DNA of 64,000 nt. It comes from Cordilura impudica (lineage: Eukaryota; Arthropoda; Insecta; Diptera; Scathophagidae). The position numbers and the translations under genes were made by a program. Of this stretch, positions 1 through 10,379 are shown one piece after another. The notes below the pieces were generated by a model, which saw only the letters and a list, made by a program, of their open reading frames with translations, did not search any database and was not told the origin of the DNA. Location: the NCBI GenBank assembly GCA_963682025.1, contig OY821517.1, positions 105,948,972 to 106,012,971 of the forward strand, given 5' to 3'. Numbering within the stretch: position 1 is the stretch's first letter; each line of letters starts with the position of its first letter.

Positions 1-93
1 TTGATTGATTTTAAAACACAGTATATATAAATAAACAAATAAGTAAACTATTGATAAACTAAAACATTTATATCAGAGAATTTATCTCTAGTA

Positions 94-384
94 TCACAGT
101 GCAAACGAATATATGAAGTTTATGTTGTCTATGTCTTCCTTGTTGTTTATTGTCTTGTCTATTTTTTGCTGTATTCTCAGGCTTTCTATTGTATATCTTG
201 TGTTGCTATTTTTTTCCTTGTCTAATATTATAACTTCGTTTAGATCAGCTGTATGATTGGATTCTCTTATATGTTGTGAGAGTCCAGTTGTTTCTCTCCC
301 TTTTTTGATGTCTGTTTCATGTTCTTTGATTCTTGTTTGTAAGTCTTTAGTTACCAGAGCCCAGCACTCGATATTCTGGTGCAA
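94..384 (-). pseudogene. Penelope-like element, GIY-YIG endonuclease C-terminal fragment
   Basis: Reads as the last ~90 residues of a Penelope-like retroelement polyprotein, where a GIY-YIG nuclease follows the reverse transcriptase. Visible landmarks are DLQTRIKEHETDIKKG, then GLSQHIRESNHTAD, then YTIESLRIQQKIDKT near the end, the same block order seen in the second Penelope fragment at 14.2-15.5 kb (LGEHKQDIMKKKETT, then ESLRIQ). The GIY and YIG strands that should lie just upstream are missing: at about 354 the sequence passes into a Helitron copy, so the first ~10 residues of the open frame belong to that repeat. The frame ends in a normal-looking C-terminus (FIYSFAL) followed by AT-rich 3' sequence at 1-93. 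A 5'-truncated, dead copy is the simplest reading. Confidence 0.75.
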
Positions 385-828
385 ATTCTAGGAAATTTTA
401 TTTTTTCATTAAATTTTTTCTTTCAATGTTTTTTTAATCTATATACAAATAAAATTTATGAATATTTAAATAAAATTCATTAAGTAGTGAATTTTTAAAT
501 AAAATTAATTAAATTTTATTATAAATATTTTTTAAACACACAGAAGATATATAAAGGGGTTTGTTAATAAATAATTTTATAAGAGCCTAAATGTATACTA
601 ATCAATTTTAGCCAATTCACAATTCAACACAAATAATAAACACACACACCATTATACAGTTTTTTATTTGAAGCTTAAATACGAGTTTTATGTAAATGAT
701 TATTACTTCAAAATAATGTACTAGATGGTGCATATCTGTAAAGAAATACCTTTCAAATTGTATATTTTTTGTCAAAATCGATTGGTAACTAAAAGAGTAG
801 AACAGGTCACAAGAAATCGCCTTATAGA
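354..828 (-). mobile_element. Non-autonomous Helitron, family B (diverged copy)
   Basis: Diverged copy of the short Helitron found four more times (4656, 21394, 35307, 55598). On the minus strand it should start TCTATAA and end in a hairpin followed by CTAG; here the start is TCTATAAGGCGATTTC and the terminal hairpin is decayed (AGCACTCGATATTC). It shares with the other copies the GGAAATTTTATTTTTTCATTAAAT block, the CACACACA tract and the AAGAAATCGCC end. It abuts and truncates the Penelope fragment. Confidence 0.6.
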
Positions 829-1532
829 TTAAGAAAACTTTTACAAGTGAAATGTATGTTCTAGTTTTTCGTGCGCAAACATGATAAATTGATGCCATTG
901 GAACTTATAATTTTTTGGCAGTTGATCGATTCTCAGCTTTCAGCGAAAAAAAAATTCATGCGAATATAATCTGTATAATAAGATATGTGTTTGCTTTTCT
1001 CATGTGCATACAATTTTTAGTTATAAAATGAGAAATTCTTTCTCCTTCTATGTCTTTTAAAGAGCAAATGCAATTTACATAAAACACTTATTAGGGTCAA
1101 CTGTATAAACTATGTAGATTACATAGACATCAAGTATTGTGCACACTTTTATTGTGTAAAAATAGAATATGCAAATGACAGGAATAGGGACAAGCTTTTT
1201 ATACACAATTGAGAAAAAAAAGAACTATGAAAATTTGTATGCATATTTATAACCATCATTAAGAGTATTTTTGTACACAAAAATAGCACATTATAAACAA
1301 ACCAATTAGACAGTACTGCGGACCAATTGTATTCAATATTTCAGCACTCATTTATGATAAAAACAGAGATGTATTAAAAAGTTTAAGGGGCCTTTTTGTA
1401 CATTTAGAGAAACTATACTCTGGTGCCATATTATAGCCCACCCAATTTTTCAGCAGTTTTTGGATTTTATTTGAAAAAATCAAATGATCACATAATTAAA
1501 GCAATATTAAAACTACAAAATCAATTGATTAT
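829..1532. other. AT-rich sequence, nothing recognised
   Basis: No open frame with protein-like composition, no inverted repeat and no match to the repeat families seen elsewhere in the window. Only A/T homopolymers. Confidence 0.6.
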
Positions 1533-2332
1533 ATCCTATACCATATGTGGTTTGGGTATAATGACTTTGTGCTGCTGTTTGTAACTACCAAAAATATTTG
1601 ACCTAGACCCATCTTTTATTATACCGATCGAATCAGAATCACTAGCTGATTTGATTTAACAACGTCCGTCCGTCCGTCCGTCCGTCCGTCTGTGTGTCCA
1701 TGTAAACCTTGTAATCAAACTGCAGGTCGCAAATATAAATATATTTTGATGAAATTTGGTATATAAGCTTCTACCGGCCATAGGATGAACGCTATTGAAA
1801 TTGGTGAGAATCGGTCCATGCTTAGACCTAGCCCCCATACAAATGACACCTATGAAATCAACATAAATTGTCATAAGATCCAAATTATCATATAAATCTG
1901 AGTCAAACTGGGGTTGTATTTATTTATTACATCCGTTAATCAGTAGTCCAAAATGATCCCTATTAGACAACTCTTAGTCATAGGCCCCATATAGAGCTGC
2001 TTCCCGATCTTCACCTAAATCTCTCAAAAAACAAAAATATTGCACTGATTCTTCTCAAATATTGTTTGTATATATTTTTGCAAAATACAAGAGACTTTAC
2101 CAAACATGGTCAGGATCGGTCCATTTTTGGGCCTAGTCCCCATATAGATATATCATCCGATATGAACTTTTTCATATCTGCAGCCAAAAAAATTAATAAA
2201 AATCCCACTCAAATTTGATTTATGCTTATTTCCTATATCCAGTTAGTTGGGCCTCAGAGATAGGGTCTCTAAACGCATGGTATAGGGTATCGTATAGTCG
2301 GTCTAGACCGACTATAAATTTCTTACTTGTTT
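1533..2332 (-). mobile_element. DINE-like repeat copy a (full length)
   Basis: Full-length copy in the minus orientation. It begins at the + strand left edge with ATACCCAAACCAC in reverse, carries the (GTCC)n tract at 1664-1690, and ends at the palindrome TATAGTCGGTCT plus its reverse complement (2293-2316, one end slightly changed) followed by TTCTTACTTGTT. The layout matches DINE-1/INE-1 (Helentron-associated) elements of flies, known for a GTCY microsatellite inside a conserved frame. The open frame 1656-1883 is part of the repeat and not a gene. Confidence 0.85.
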
Positions 2333-2429
2333 TAGTCTAAATTTTAACCAAAAGTTTGTTTTTATCAGGGTGAAAAATGTTTATGTTAAAATAAAAAAAT
2401 ATTATGAAACTAGTAATGAGTACTGCCTC

Positions 2430-2685
2430 GATTACTGGAAATCAGTATCATTTGAGAATGTCTTCCAAGCTTCAATTAGCACGGCATTGAGGCCATATAT
2501 CCTGTCGTATTGCTTATTTCCACAAGAGATTATGCTTACCATGATTCCGCAGATGTTTTTCATAAGATTATAGTCAGGAAAACAGGCAGCCAATTGGAGT
2601 TGAGGTATATAGTGTGACTCTAACCACATGCGAGTATTGTTACTGATGCGAGCAGCGGCATTATCTTGCTGGAAAACTATATTTT
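2430..2685 (-). pseudogene. Tc1-like (DD34E) transposase, C-terminal fragment
   Basis: On the minus strand one frame reads IVFQQDNAAARISNNT, then WLESHYIPQLQ, then FPDYNLMKNICGIM and a C-terminal helix region. This is the second catalytic Asp of a Tc1 transposase (QQDNA) followed, exactly 34 residues later, by the place where the catalytic Glu should sit (PDLNPIENLWG in the family). Here that Glu is Lys (LMKN), so the protein could not cut DNA even if expressed. No TIR is seen and the N-terminal half is absent. The copy is truncated and dead. Confidence 0.75.
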
Positions 2686-2732
2686 TTCACGATTTTGTTC
2701 AAAAAAGGTTTTGAGATTTATCTGAAGAAGGG

Positions 2733-3860
2733 TTTTGTATTATGTTGAATTCTTTTTGGTCCTCGGAAAATATTTTTATTCAGATGGCATAAACAGACTT
2801 TTTTCTCATTTTTTTTTTTTTGTAAATGTAAGATATCGCTACGAAGGTCATTACGCCCTTAAATATTCGAATTCGCCAACTTTGTTATATGAATTTTGGT
2901 TTTATTCTCTGAATTATTCTTAAGAAATTGCTACGCTTCTCTATTCAGATTTTTAACATCAATTAAGCAAATGTTCCTTAGAAACTCTTATAAATGATTT
3001 TGAAAATTCGAAGTCATCTAGGACTTCGCATTTTGTTAATGCATTTCTTCTTTTGGGTTAAAATGACTGCAATTTCAAACAAAAAATGGTATGGTATGGT
3101 TCGTTATATTTCGTTGCATCAGGGAAGATGCCCAAATGAATTTGGGCAGTTATATTGCCAATTTTATACTATGCATATCTCTGTGATCAGGGTGTTATTA
3201 ATCTGTGATTATGCAGCTAGTAAAAATACGTAACCTATTTCCACTATAATTTTGATATGCGATCACCTTAATGCGATCACCTTAACCTTACCCTCTGAGC
3301 CGAATATTCCTATTTTATTAAAATGTATATGTATACATATTTGAAACTTGTGTATTCTTTGAATTGTTAAAGATGTTAATGTACATTCTAAAAAAAAGTA
3401 CTCGGAATTTGTCCAAAAAACGTAAGATCTTCATTTGATTACTGCAATACACGAACACGGATGAACAATTCAGCCATAGAAACATTTCGGTATGGAATTA
3501 AGTTAATTTAATTAATTTCCGGCAAGTAGATGATATTTGTTGCGTTTCTGGCCTTTTGCGATAGATAATCTTTCTCATAACATCCTCCCTTTACCTTCTT
3601 TTGGGCAGGCGCCATTCGGATTGTTGCTGTCTAGATTACTCGTTCCCATATGTCTTTAGTTACCTTTTTGTGAGGCTCCTTTTGAAGAAATTCTCAGAGC
3701 ACACTTGAAATCAACTCAGTTAATTAACAGCTGTATATAAACTGTTTTACTGATCGTGCTTTATAGAATAGTGTATCGGAGTTTTATATGAAATTCTCGG
3801 TAATTTTCTTTACATAATGTATGGATTCCAGTTTCACGTCTATTTATAACGAAATTATCT
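2733..3860. other. AT-rich sequence, nothing firmly recognised
   Basis: No supported gene. A short direct repeat of TGCGATCACCTTA occurs at about 3257-3283. The stretch 3430-3720 is less AT-rich and has protein-like patches on the minus strand, but every frame is broken and I recognise no family. Confidence 0.5.
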
Positions 3861-4250
3861 GGGCCGTATTTCGCAAAACAACTTATCAACTTTTTATTTT
3901 GCACTTATCAAATTTTTCGTCAATTTGGCAAACTTTATGTTCCTCAGAACTATAAAATTTGATAAGTGATAAGTTGAAATTGTTAAGTGTAATTTGCAAA
4001 GTCTTTGCAATTTTTAAATTCTCTTTGAAATTTCTGTTCCACATACGTTCACTTGTACAAAGTGCAAAGTTAATATTGAAAAGTGTAATTTGCAAAGGTT
4101 TTTGCAAATAATTATGCTGTTTCGTTCCACAAAAACTATAAATTCTATTTATACTTATTATGCAAAGCAAATCTTGATAAGTTTGTCAAAAATTTGCAAG
4201 TAAACAATCGCTTTACAAATTCATATTGTTATAACTAATGAAGCTTTCAA
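3861..4250 (+). mobile_element. PIF/Harbinger-like element, terminal region
   Basis: Begins GGGCCGTATTTCGCAAAAC and continues with ACTTATC motifs and several short words built on TTTGCAAA. The same terminus occurs in reverse at 12871-12879 (GGGCCCTATTCCACAAAAC), so this is a family end and not chance. It leads straight into a HARBI1-like coding start at 4252. PIF/Harbinger ends typically begin with GG or GGG and flank a HARBI1-type nuclease. The partner TIR of this copy is not visible. Confidence 0.55.
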
Positions 4251-4251
4251 A

Positions 4252-4570
4252 ATGTTAAGACGTGAGTTTTTGTTCGACGATAGTGAAGACGCGGTTATAA
4301 CAAGAAATTATAAAGACCGAATTAATTTTTCGGTACCATACAACTTTAATTTTAAAGAGTGCTTTCATTTAAATCAAATCCAAGTTAATTTCATTGTAAA
4401 TTGGAGAAAAATTAGAGCACAATACACAGCGCAGATATGCTCTGTCGGCTGAAAACCCATTGCAACTGTGCTTCATTGGCTCGGAAATAGTTGCCAGTAC
4501 CAGCTATGCATGGTGTTGCAAAATCAACAGGCAGCCTGCTTATCTAATTTACTAACTTTCAAAATGAAAT
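4252..4570 (+). pseudogene. HARBI1-like (PIF/Harbinger) transposase, N-terminal fragment
   Basis: The ATG at 4252 opens 66 codons: LRREFLFDDSEDAVITRNY, then KDRINFSVPYNFNFKECF and HLNQIQVNFI. The acidic start, the R-N-Y-K-D-R stretch and the F-x-E-x-F-x-L-x-x-x-x block are the usual N-terminus of HARBI1-type nucleases. After the stop, another frame reads LHWLGNSCQYQLCMVLQNQQA, which fits the family's helix-turn-helix region (L-x-W-L-G-x-G-x-Q-Y-x-x-x-x-x-H-G), so at least one frameshift separates the two. The catalytic DDE part is absent. AT-rich non-coding sequence follows. A truncated copy. Confidence 0.6.
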
Positions 4571-4655
4571 TTTAACTTAAATATGTTGTAAATATTTACA
4601 ATAATTTTATAAAAAAAATACTTTGTTTTGGACGCTTTTTACACATTTATTTTTA

Positions 4656-5023
4656 CTAGCAGATTCCAGCGCTCGAAATTCGAGCGCAATTTCTAGCCAA
4701 CTTTATTTTTCAACTTAGCCAATTCACAAACCAACATTTTTATGATTTATTATTATTGTGAATGAAGATAACAAACTCATGAACAAACACATTAACAAAT
4801 TTTTTAAACACACACACAGCATATGTATAATTTTATGTATGTGTTAGTAGCAACTTTAAATGCAATTTACTCAAAATAAAGGAAAACATTTCAAAATCTG
4901 TAAATCTGGTGAACAGCTAAAAAGAAATACCTTTGAAATAACATACGTTTGGTCAAAATCGAGACAAAACGGTAGAACAAAACATCGGTAACAAAAAATC
5001 GCCTAGCCTATTAATATTATAGA
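4656..5023 (-). mobile_element. Non-autonomous Helitron, family B
   Basis: 368 bp. Read on the minus strand it starts with TC (TCTATAATATTAATAGGC) and ends with the hairpin GCGCTCGAA-T-TTCGAGCGC, 9 nt, then CTAG, and it sits between A and T. These are the diagnostic Helitron ends (5'-TC, 3' hairpin plus CTRR, AT target, no duplication). No coding capacity. The most complete hairpin of the five copies in the window. Confidence 0.85.
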
Positions 5024-5109
5024 TTATTATGTCCTGAATAACATTAATGTTTGAGATACTGCGATGACGAAGTGGACTGTAAATTTGTGGAAACCTAAAT
5101 ATTTAACAT

Positions 5110-5976
5110 TTGAAAAACCTTTGACTCAATAAAAAAAAACCCAGACTTCATTATACTTACAGAGACCCATTTAACAAAAATATATAGATGAACGAGCAAT
5201 ACTACTACATGAATATAATCAATATAGTACACGGTCAAACTCAAAAAGGACGGGGGGACTTACTATATATTTTAAAAAACTATGGAACATTACACAAATT
5301 TTTGAAAAAACTTCCGACTCAAATTATTGGATTAGTGCTTACGTGGCCAAATTTGGTTTAAAAAAAAAACAAATCGTAATAATGGCAGTTTATAGATCAC
5401 CAAGTAGCAGTTAAACAGAATTTTGTACAGTTTTTAAGAAATTAATTGAAGGACATATCTGAAACAACTTATGATATAATAGTAGCAGGTGATTTCAACA
5501 TCGATTGGAATAAAGAAGAAACATATAAAAGCAGATTGGAAAATGTTTTGCATGATAATGGACTAAAGCAGATAGTAAATGAATATACAAGAATCACAAA
5601 AAATTCGAGAACAATAATAGACTACGTTATAACAAATAATGATCATATAACAACGAAAATCAATAGCACCAATAAAATATCAGACCATGAAGCAATAGAT
5701 ATAAAAATTGAATATAAAAATGAAAATCAAAACCAAAGAAATAGAAAAGAAATTGAAATATTTAATTATAATCAGGATCTATTCAATAGAGAACTCAGTG
5801 CAATATTAGAATATAGTGAAAATTGTAGTATTAATAAGAGCGTAGATATAATTGACACATGTATCGAAAATACAATTAAAAAATTTGCAAACAAAAAAAT
5901 AGTGAATATAAAGAACGATGTTAACAAATGGTTCAACGAAAACTTAAAAATACTCAAAAGAGAAAAAAATTATTAA
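5110..5976 (+). pseudogene. Non-LTR retrotransposon 1: apurinic-type endonuclease domain
   Basis: The last 177 codons (from about 5446) are open and contain DIIVAGDFNIDW, then TRITKNSRTIIDYVITN, then KISDHEAIDIKI: the GDFN, I-D-Y-V/I and SDH motifs of the EEP/APE endonuclease of Jockey-, CR1- and L2-type elements. Upstream, in broken frames, ETHL (5162), GGLTIYFK and VYRSPSSS (5400) supply the earlier motifs. The endonuclease nicks the target to prime reverse transcription. Two or more stops and frameshifts lie between 5110 and 5446, so the copy is dead. It joins the reverse transcriptase at 6041 with about 60 bp of out-of-frame coding sequence between. Confidence 0.8.
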
Positions 5977-6040
5977 ATACCAAATCGCTAAAACGGAAAA
6001 TACAGAATCTGCATGGAATGAATATAAATTAATAAGAAAT

Positions 6041-7370
6041 ATGTATAAAAATAAAATTGAAAATGAAAAAAACAAATATGTTAACAACAAAATAAATAAC
6101 TCCAAAGACCAGAAACAAACGTGGAATGAAATAAAAAACTTAGTACTTAAGAAAAATGCCAATGTGATTAAAAATGTGATGTTTAACAATAAGGATGACT
6201 ATCAAATCGCTACCCAATTTAATAATTATTTTGTCGATAGTATTAAATCAATAACGGATGCAATAGAAAAAGTGCAATATACAAACAACATACCTGTGAT
6301 ATTTTCTAGATTTAAATTTCGTGCAATATCTTTAATAGAACTTAAAAACATATGCAAATGCCTAAAGAACAAACAAGATTTTAACAAAGTCTCAATTAAG
6401 ATAGTTTTAGATAATTGGAACATTATTGGTAAAAATATGCTTTATATTATAAATAAATCATTCAAGACTGGTATATTCCCTGAAAATTGGAAGTATTCTA
6501 TGGTAACACCTGTAGAAAAAATAGCCAAACCAAAGAAATGTGAAGAATTCCGACCAATAAACACCTTAAAAACATTTGAAAAAATTATAGAAAAAATTGC
6601 TAAAGAACAGTTGGAAAGCTATATGGAAGAAAACTATATGTTTTCAAAATATCAATCTGGTTTCAGAAAAAAATACTCATGCGAAACAACGGTAAACTAT
6701 GTGATAAATAAATGGAAATATTGTAATAAAAATAATAAGATAATGGCAATTTTCTTGGACTTCAAAAGAGCGTTCGAGACTATCGGTAGAGTGCTATTGA
6801 TTTAAAAGACTGTATATGTATGGTATCAGAGAAAATGAACTGCAATGGTTTAAATCATATCTGACAAATCGAAAACAAATTACGAAAGTTAATGGTGTTA
6901 AATCGGATAAATGTGATAAATAAATGGAAATATTGTAATAAAAATAATAAGATAATGGCAATTTTCTTGGACTTCAAAAGAGCGTTCGAGACTATCGGTA
7001 GAGTGCTATTGATTTAAAAAACTGTATATGTATGGTATCAGAGAAAATGAACTGCAATGGTTTAAGTCATATCTGACAAATCGAAAACAAATTACGAAAG
7101 TTAATGGTGTTAAATCGGATAAAATTGATAATTAAAATTGGAGTGCCACAAGGTTCTATATTAGGAGCACTATTATTTATAATATATATAAATGATATGC
7201 CCAATATTTTAAATAAATGCGAAATAATTCAATATGCTGAAGACGCACTGATCTATGCTCAAGGAAATACAGAGGAACAATGTAAAGATAATAAAATGCA
7301 TGATATCAATAAAATAAACAATTGGCTGAAAATTAACATATTAAAACTAAATGAAAAAAAAAACTAAAAT
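6041..7370 (+). pseudogene. Non-LTR retrotransposon 1: reverse transcriptase domain
   Basis: 6041-6805 gives the linker and fingers (FKTGIFPENWKYSMVTPVEK, EEFRPINTLKTFEKI, YQSGFRKKYSCETTV) and palm motif A (MAIFLDFKRAFETI). The frame then breaks in the 212-bp duplication. 7104-7367 supplies palm motif B/C: IGVPQGSILGALLFIIYINDM and IQYAEDALIYAQ. The catalytic pair normally reads A-D-D; here it is A-E-D, so the active site is altered. INNWLKINILKLNEKK and YLGFIIDKDLKFKHHVDYI continue into the thumb. Family best described as Jockey/CR1/L2 group; finer placement is not possible by eye. Confidence 0.85.
6700..7123 (+). repeat. Tandem 212-bp duplication inside the reverse transcriptase
   Basis: 6700-6911 is repeated directly at 6912-7123 (period 212 bp) with only a few mismatches, for example AAAAGACTG against AAAAAACTG and AAATCA against AAGTCA. 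Each unit holds palm motif A (FLDFKRAFETI). Because 212 is not a multiple of 3, the duplication by itself breaks the frame. Confidence 0.9.
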
Positions 7371-8103
7371 AATGGAAATAAACATGAACAGTAACACAGT
7401 TTTTAAAATTAATAATGAAACAATTGAAAAAGTAAATCAAATAAAATATCTGGGTTTCATAATCGATAAAGACTTAAAATTTAAACATCACGTCGATTAC
7501 ATATGTATGTAAGAAAATTGGAAAAAAAATCGGCTTTTCTAAACGGGTGCGAAATTAAATATCGATAACAACGGCAATAAATATGTATAACACGATGATG
7601 AAACCTCATTTTGAATTCGGCTCCACAATTCTGTATACCTGCTGCACAACAACTTAATTGGAAAGATTGCAAAAACTTCAAAATAAGGCTATGAGTTCTA
7701 CATATTTTAAAATGTAACAGATATACTCCCATCCAAAATATGCTAGATACATTGAAATGGTTAAACATACAACAAAGATTAGAATTTAATACGTTGAATT
7801 TTGTCCAAAAGATGAAGATGGGTAATGCTCCAGAATACTTGATCGACCAACTGATGTACGTGGGAAAAGCTCAACCGTATAACTTAAGAAACGCGGAAAA
7901 CATTAGATTACAATGCAAAGATATATAATATATATATATAATACGTTACCTAACTATGTCAAATTAGAAAGAAATGTTAATGTTTTTAAAAGAAATGTAA
8001 CACAATTTTTAAGATATAATAACACAAATCAAGAAGTTGTATAAAAATTTTTATATATTAATTATTAGTTTTAAATTAAAGTATAATAAATACTACTACT
8101 ACT

Positions 8104-8116
<13 letters not shown>
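7371..8116 (+). pseudogene. Non-LTR retrotransposon 1: C-terminal region and 3' tail
   Basis: After several frameshifts, 7740-7928 is open: LDTLKWLNIQQRLEFNTLNF, then MKMGNAPEYLIDQL and QPYNLRNAENIRL, the usual C-terminal block of L2/CR1/Jockey-type polyproteins. Then comes a short 3' UTR, a (TAC)4 tract at about 8091-8102 and a poly(A) run to about 8116. The simple-repeat-plus-A tail marks the 3' end of a retrotransposed copy and fixes the element as + strand, roughly 5.1-8.1 kb. Confidence 0.75.
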
Positions 8117-8135
<19 letters not shown>

Positions 8136-8140
8136 TATAT
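8117..8140. repeat. (AT)n microsatellite
   Basis: About 12 AT units between the poly(A) tail of the retroelement and the left TIR at 8141. The last four bases serve as the ATAT target duplicate of the next element. Confidence 0.9.
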
Positions 8141-8737
8141 GGGGGATTTCATGTCAAGTTCACCAACTTTTGAAACCGATGTCTTCCGATCGGGATGAAA
8201 TTTGCACCAAGGTTAGTCCTATTGGATAGTAGTTTAGACACAATTTTTCAACAAGATCGGTCCAGATTTCTCTGAGTTAGAGGGGATCAAAATTTGACAT
8301 TTTGGCCAAACAGGTGTTTTTTCTCATCCATGTAACTTATTACCTATTGTTCTTAGAAAATTTTCTCCTAAAGAGTTTAGATAGCTATTTCTTCAATATT
8401 TCGGAAAAAAATATAAAAAAAAAAAAAAATTTGTAGACTTTTTTTTTGCTAAATTAAAGCATTTTTGCCTTTTTTTCAAAAAGGGCATTTTTTTTTTTTT
8501 TTTTTTTTTTTCATAAGAAAGCTTAGGATTTTTCCTTTAAGAGCTTTTTGGTCGCTTAGTGGGATGGGAGTGGGATATCTATCAAAATAAATGTTTTGTA
8601 ACTCAAGACAACGGTTTTTCAATTTTTCACAAATGCACTATTTTGATTTTTTTCCTATTTGTGTGTAAAACCTTACAAATAAAACTTATACTGAGAAACT
8701 AGACAAATAAACCTTTCCGAAGATATGTAACATACCT
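8141..8737 (+). repeat. Left terminal inverted repeat of long-TIR transposon 1
   Basis: About 597 bp, matched in reverse by 10380-10948 with few differences. It includes poly(T)/poly(A) stretches, GATCGGTCCAGATTTCTC, and an inner edge at the palindrome-like TATGTAACATACC. No frame is open through it. Confidence 0.9.
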
Positions 8738-8759
8738 TCATAACATAACAGAAGAGAAT

Positions 8760-10066
8760 GGTTATCTGTAACCTGAAAGAGTTATTTGCAACATATCATT
8801 CTGAACACGAAGATGTTTGAATTCGCTTCACGAAATTAACCCAAATGAGACCAAAACATTGCGTTTTGGCAGAAGGCAGCGGAACTCACACAGTATGCGT
8901 TTGCATTTACCATGAAAATGTTAAACTGATGTTGAAGGAAATCAACTTAAAGTATTTAATAGATGATTCGGCAGAAGATTTACACGATTACCGCGATTGC
9001 CTTAAATTGACTATGTGTCCTAATACAACAACTTCTTGCCACTTAGGTGAATGTACCAATTGCCCGAAAACCACATTCATCAAAGAAAATTTAATCAACT
9101 CTTTAGATCGAGAATATATAGAGGTCAAATTTGATTCTTGGATTCAGACTGACAGATGCACATTGAAAACAATCAACAATGGATGATTTTGTGGAAGAAA
9201 TGTGTACACGATTGCTAAACTTGAGAACCCATGACTTTTTAGTCAAAGAGCAATGGTCATTCTTCAAGGATTTGAAGATACATTTGAAGTCTGGTGAATT
9301 CGTTATTTCATATGATTTCGCAGAAAACTATAAATATGTTCTTCAGGATGCCATACAAGCATTCCACTTCAATAACGACCAAGCAACTATATTTACAGTA
9401 GTTATTTACTACATGAAAGATGAAAAACTGGAACACAAAAGTATGGCAATCATATCCGATGATTTAAAACACGATACCGTTGCATTTTATGAGTACCAGA
9501 AGAGAATACTAAAATTTCTAAAATCTAAATTTACAGTAAAGAAGGTATACTACGTTTCGGACTGAGCTCGTCAACATTTCAAAAACAAAAGTAGCTTGGC
9601 AAATCTTATGGCCCATGAAAAAGATTTTGGAATGCCAGCTGAGTGGCATTTTCATCCTACTGCTCATGGTAAAGGAGAATGTGGTGGTATTGGAGCAAAC
9701 CTTAAAAGAAATGCAGCGAAGTATAGCCTCCAGTGCTCTCATCAAGATCGCATCTTAGATGCAACTGCTTTATTCCATTGGGCAAAGAGTTATTGTAAAG
9801 AAACTAAAATAGTTTTTAGTAGCAAAGAGGATCATCAGGAAACATTGAAAACACTGAAGAGCAGATTCGATGCTGCGGTAACAATCGATGGCACCGCTCA
9901 ATACCATGCTTTTATACCGCTTGTCGATGGAAGACTCAAGTTAAAAAAGTTTTCTGCCTCTATTCAATGCGATTTCTTTCCAAAGACAACAAATAAACCA
10001 GCAGCGAAATCAACAGCTGAATCTAGTAACGCCAAGAAAGGATTGACAAAAAAACGCAGTAAATAA
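8760..10066 (+). pseudogene. Transposase-like protein, C-terminal half (long-TIR family)
   Basis: Coding traces begin just inside the left TIR (NLKELFATYHSEHEDV, then an in-frame TGA at about 8818), continue through FTKLTQMRPKHCVLAEG, THTVCVCIYHENVKLML, CPNTTTSC, CTNCPK, then SWIQTDRCTLKT. A one-base shift near 9178 leads to DDFVEEMCTRLL, ISYDFAENYKYVLQDA, IISDDLKHDTVAFYEYQ, VYYVSD. An in-frame TGA at 9563-9565 stands where the residue after SD would be Gly; the same frame then reads ARQHFKNKSSL, WHFHPTAHGKGECGGIGA and a Ser/Lys-rich tail to 10066. Acidic residues in YDFAENY and YVSD, with a later one near HGKGEC, could be an RNase-H-type catalytic set; this is a guess. Three lesions in all. 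Confidence 0.7.
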
Positions 10067-10379
10067 AGGCGACAAAAAAGCTGGTTGAAAGACTGGGTAA
10101 TTAAAAAATTTACAAGACTGAAATACTTCATCAGCTACAATAAATTAAGTATAAAAATAGTTATGATATAAATGGATCTAATGCAATTATTATTAAATTT
10201 TAATAAATTATTTATCTTTTTATTTTTAATTTTATTATTATTATACATTAATAATTATTAATTAATTAAAAATAAATAAAAAATAATAATTTTTCAACAT
10301 TTCTATAGAAAAAAAGCGATTTTTTCCTGAGGTTAACATATTCTGGGTATTACAGTATCGAGGGTATAAAATTTTAGTT

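Noticed and set aside
3886..4170. 94-codon minus-strand frame
   Set aside because: Overlaps the Harbinger terminal region; repeats of TTTGCAAA words give its apparent composition.
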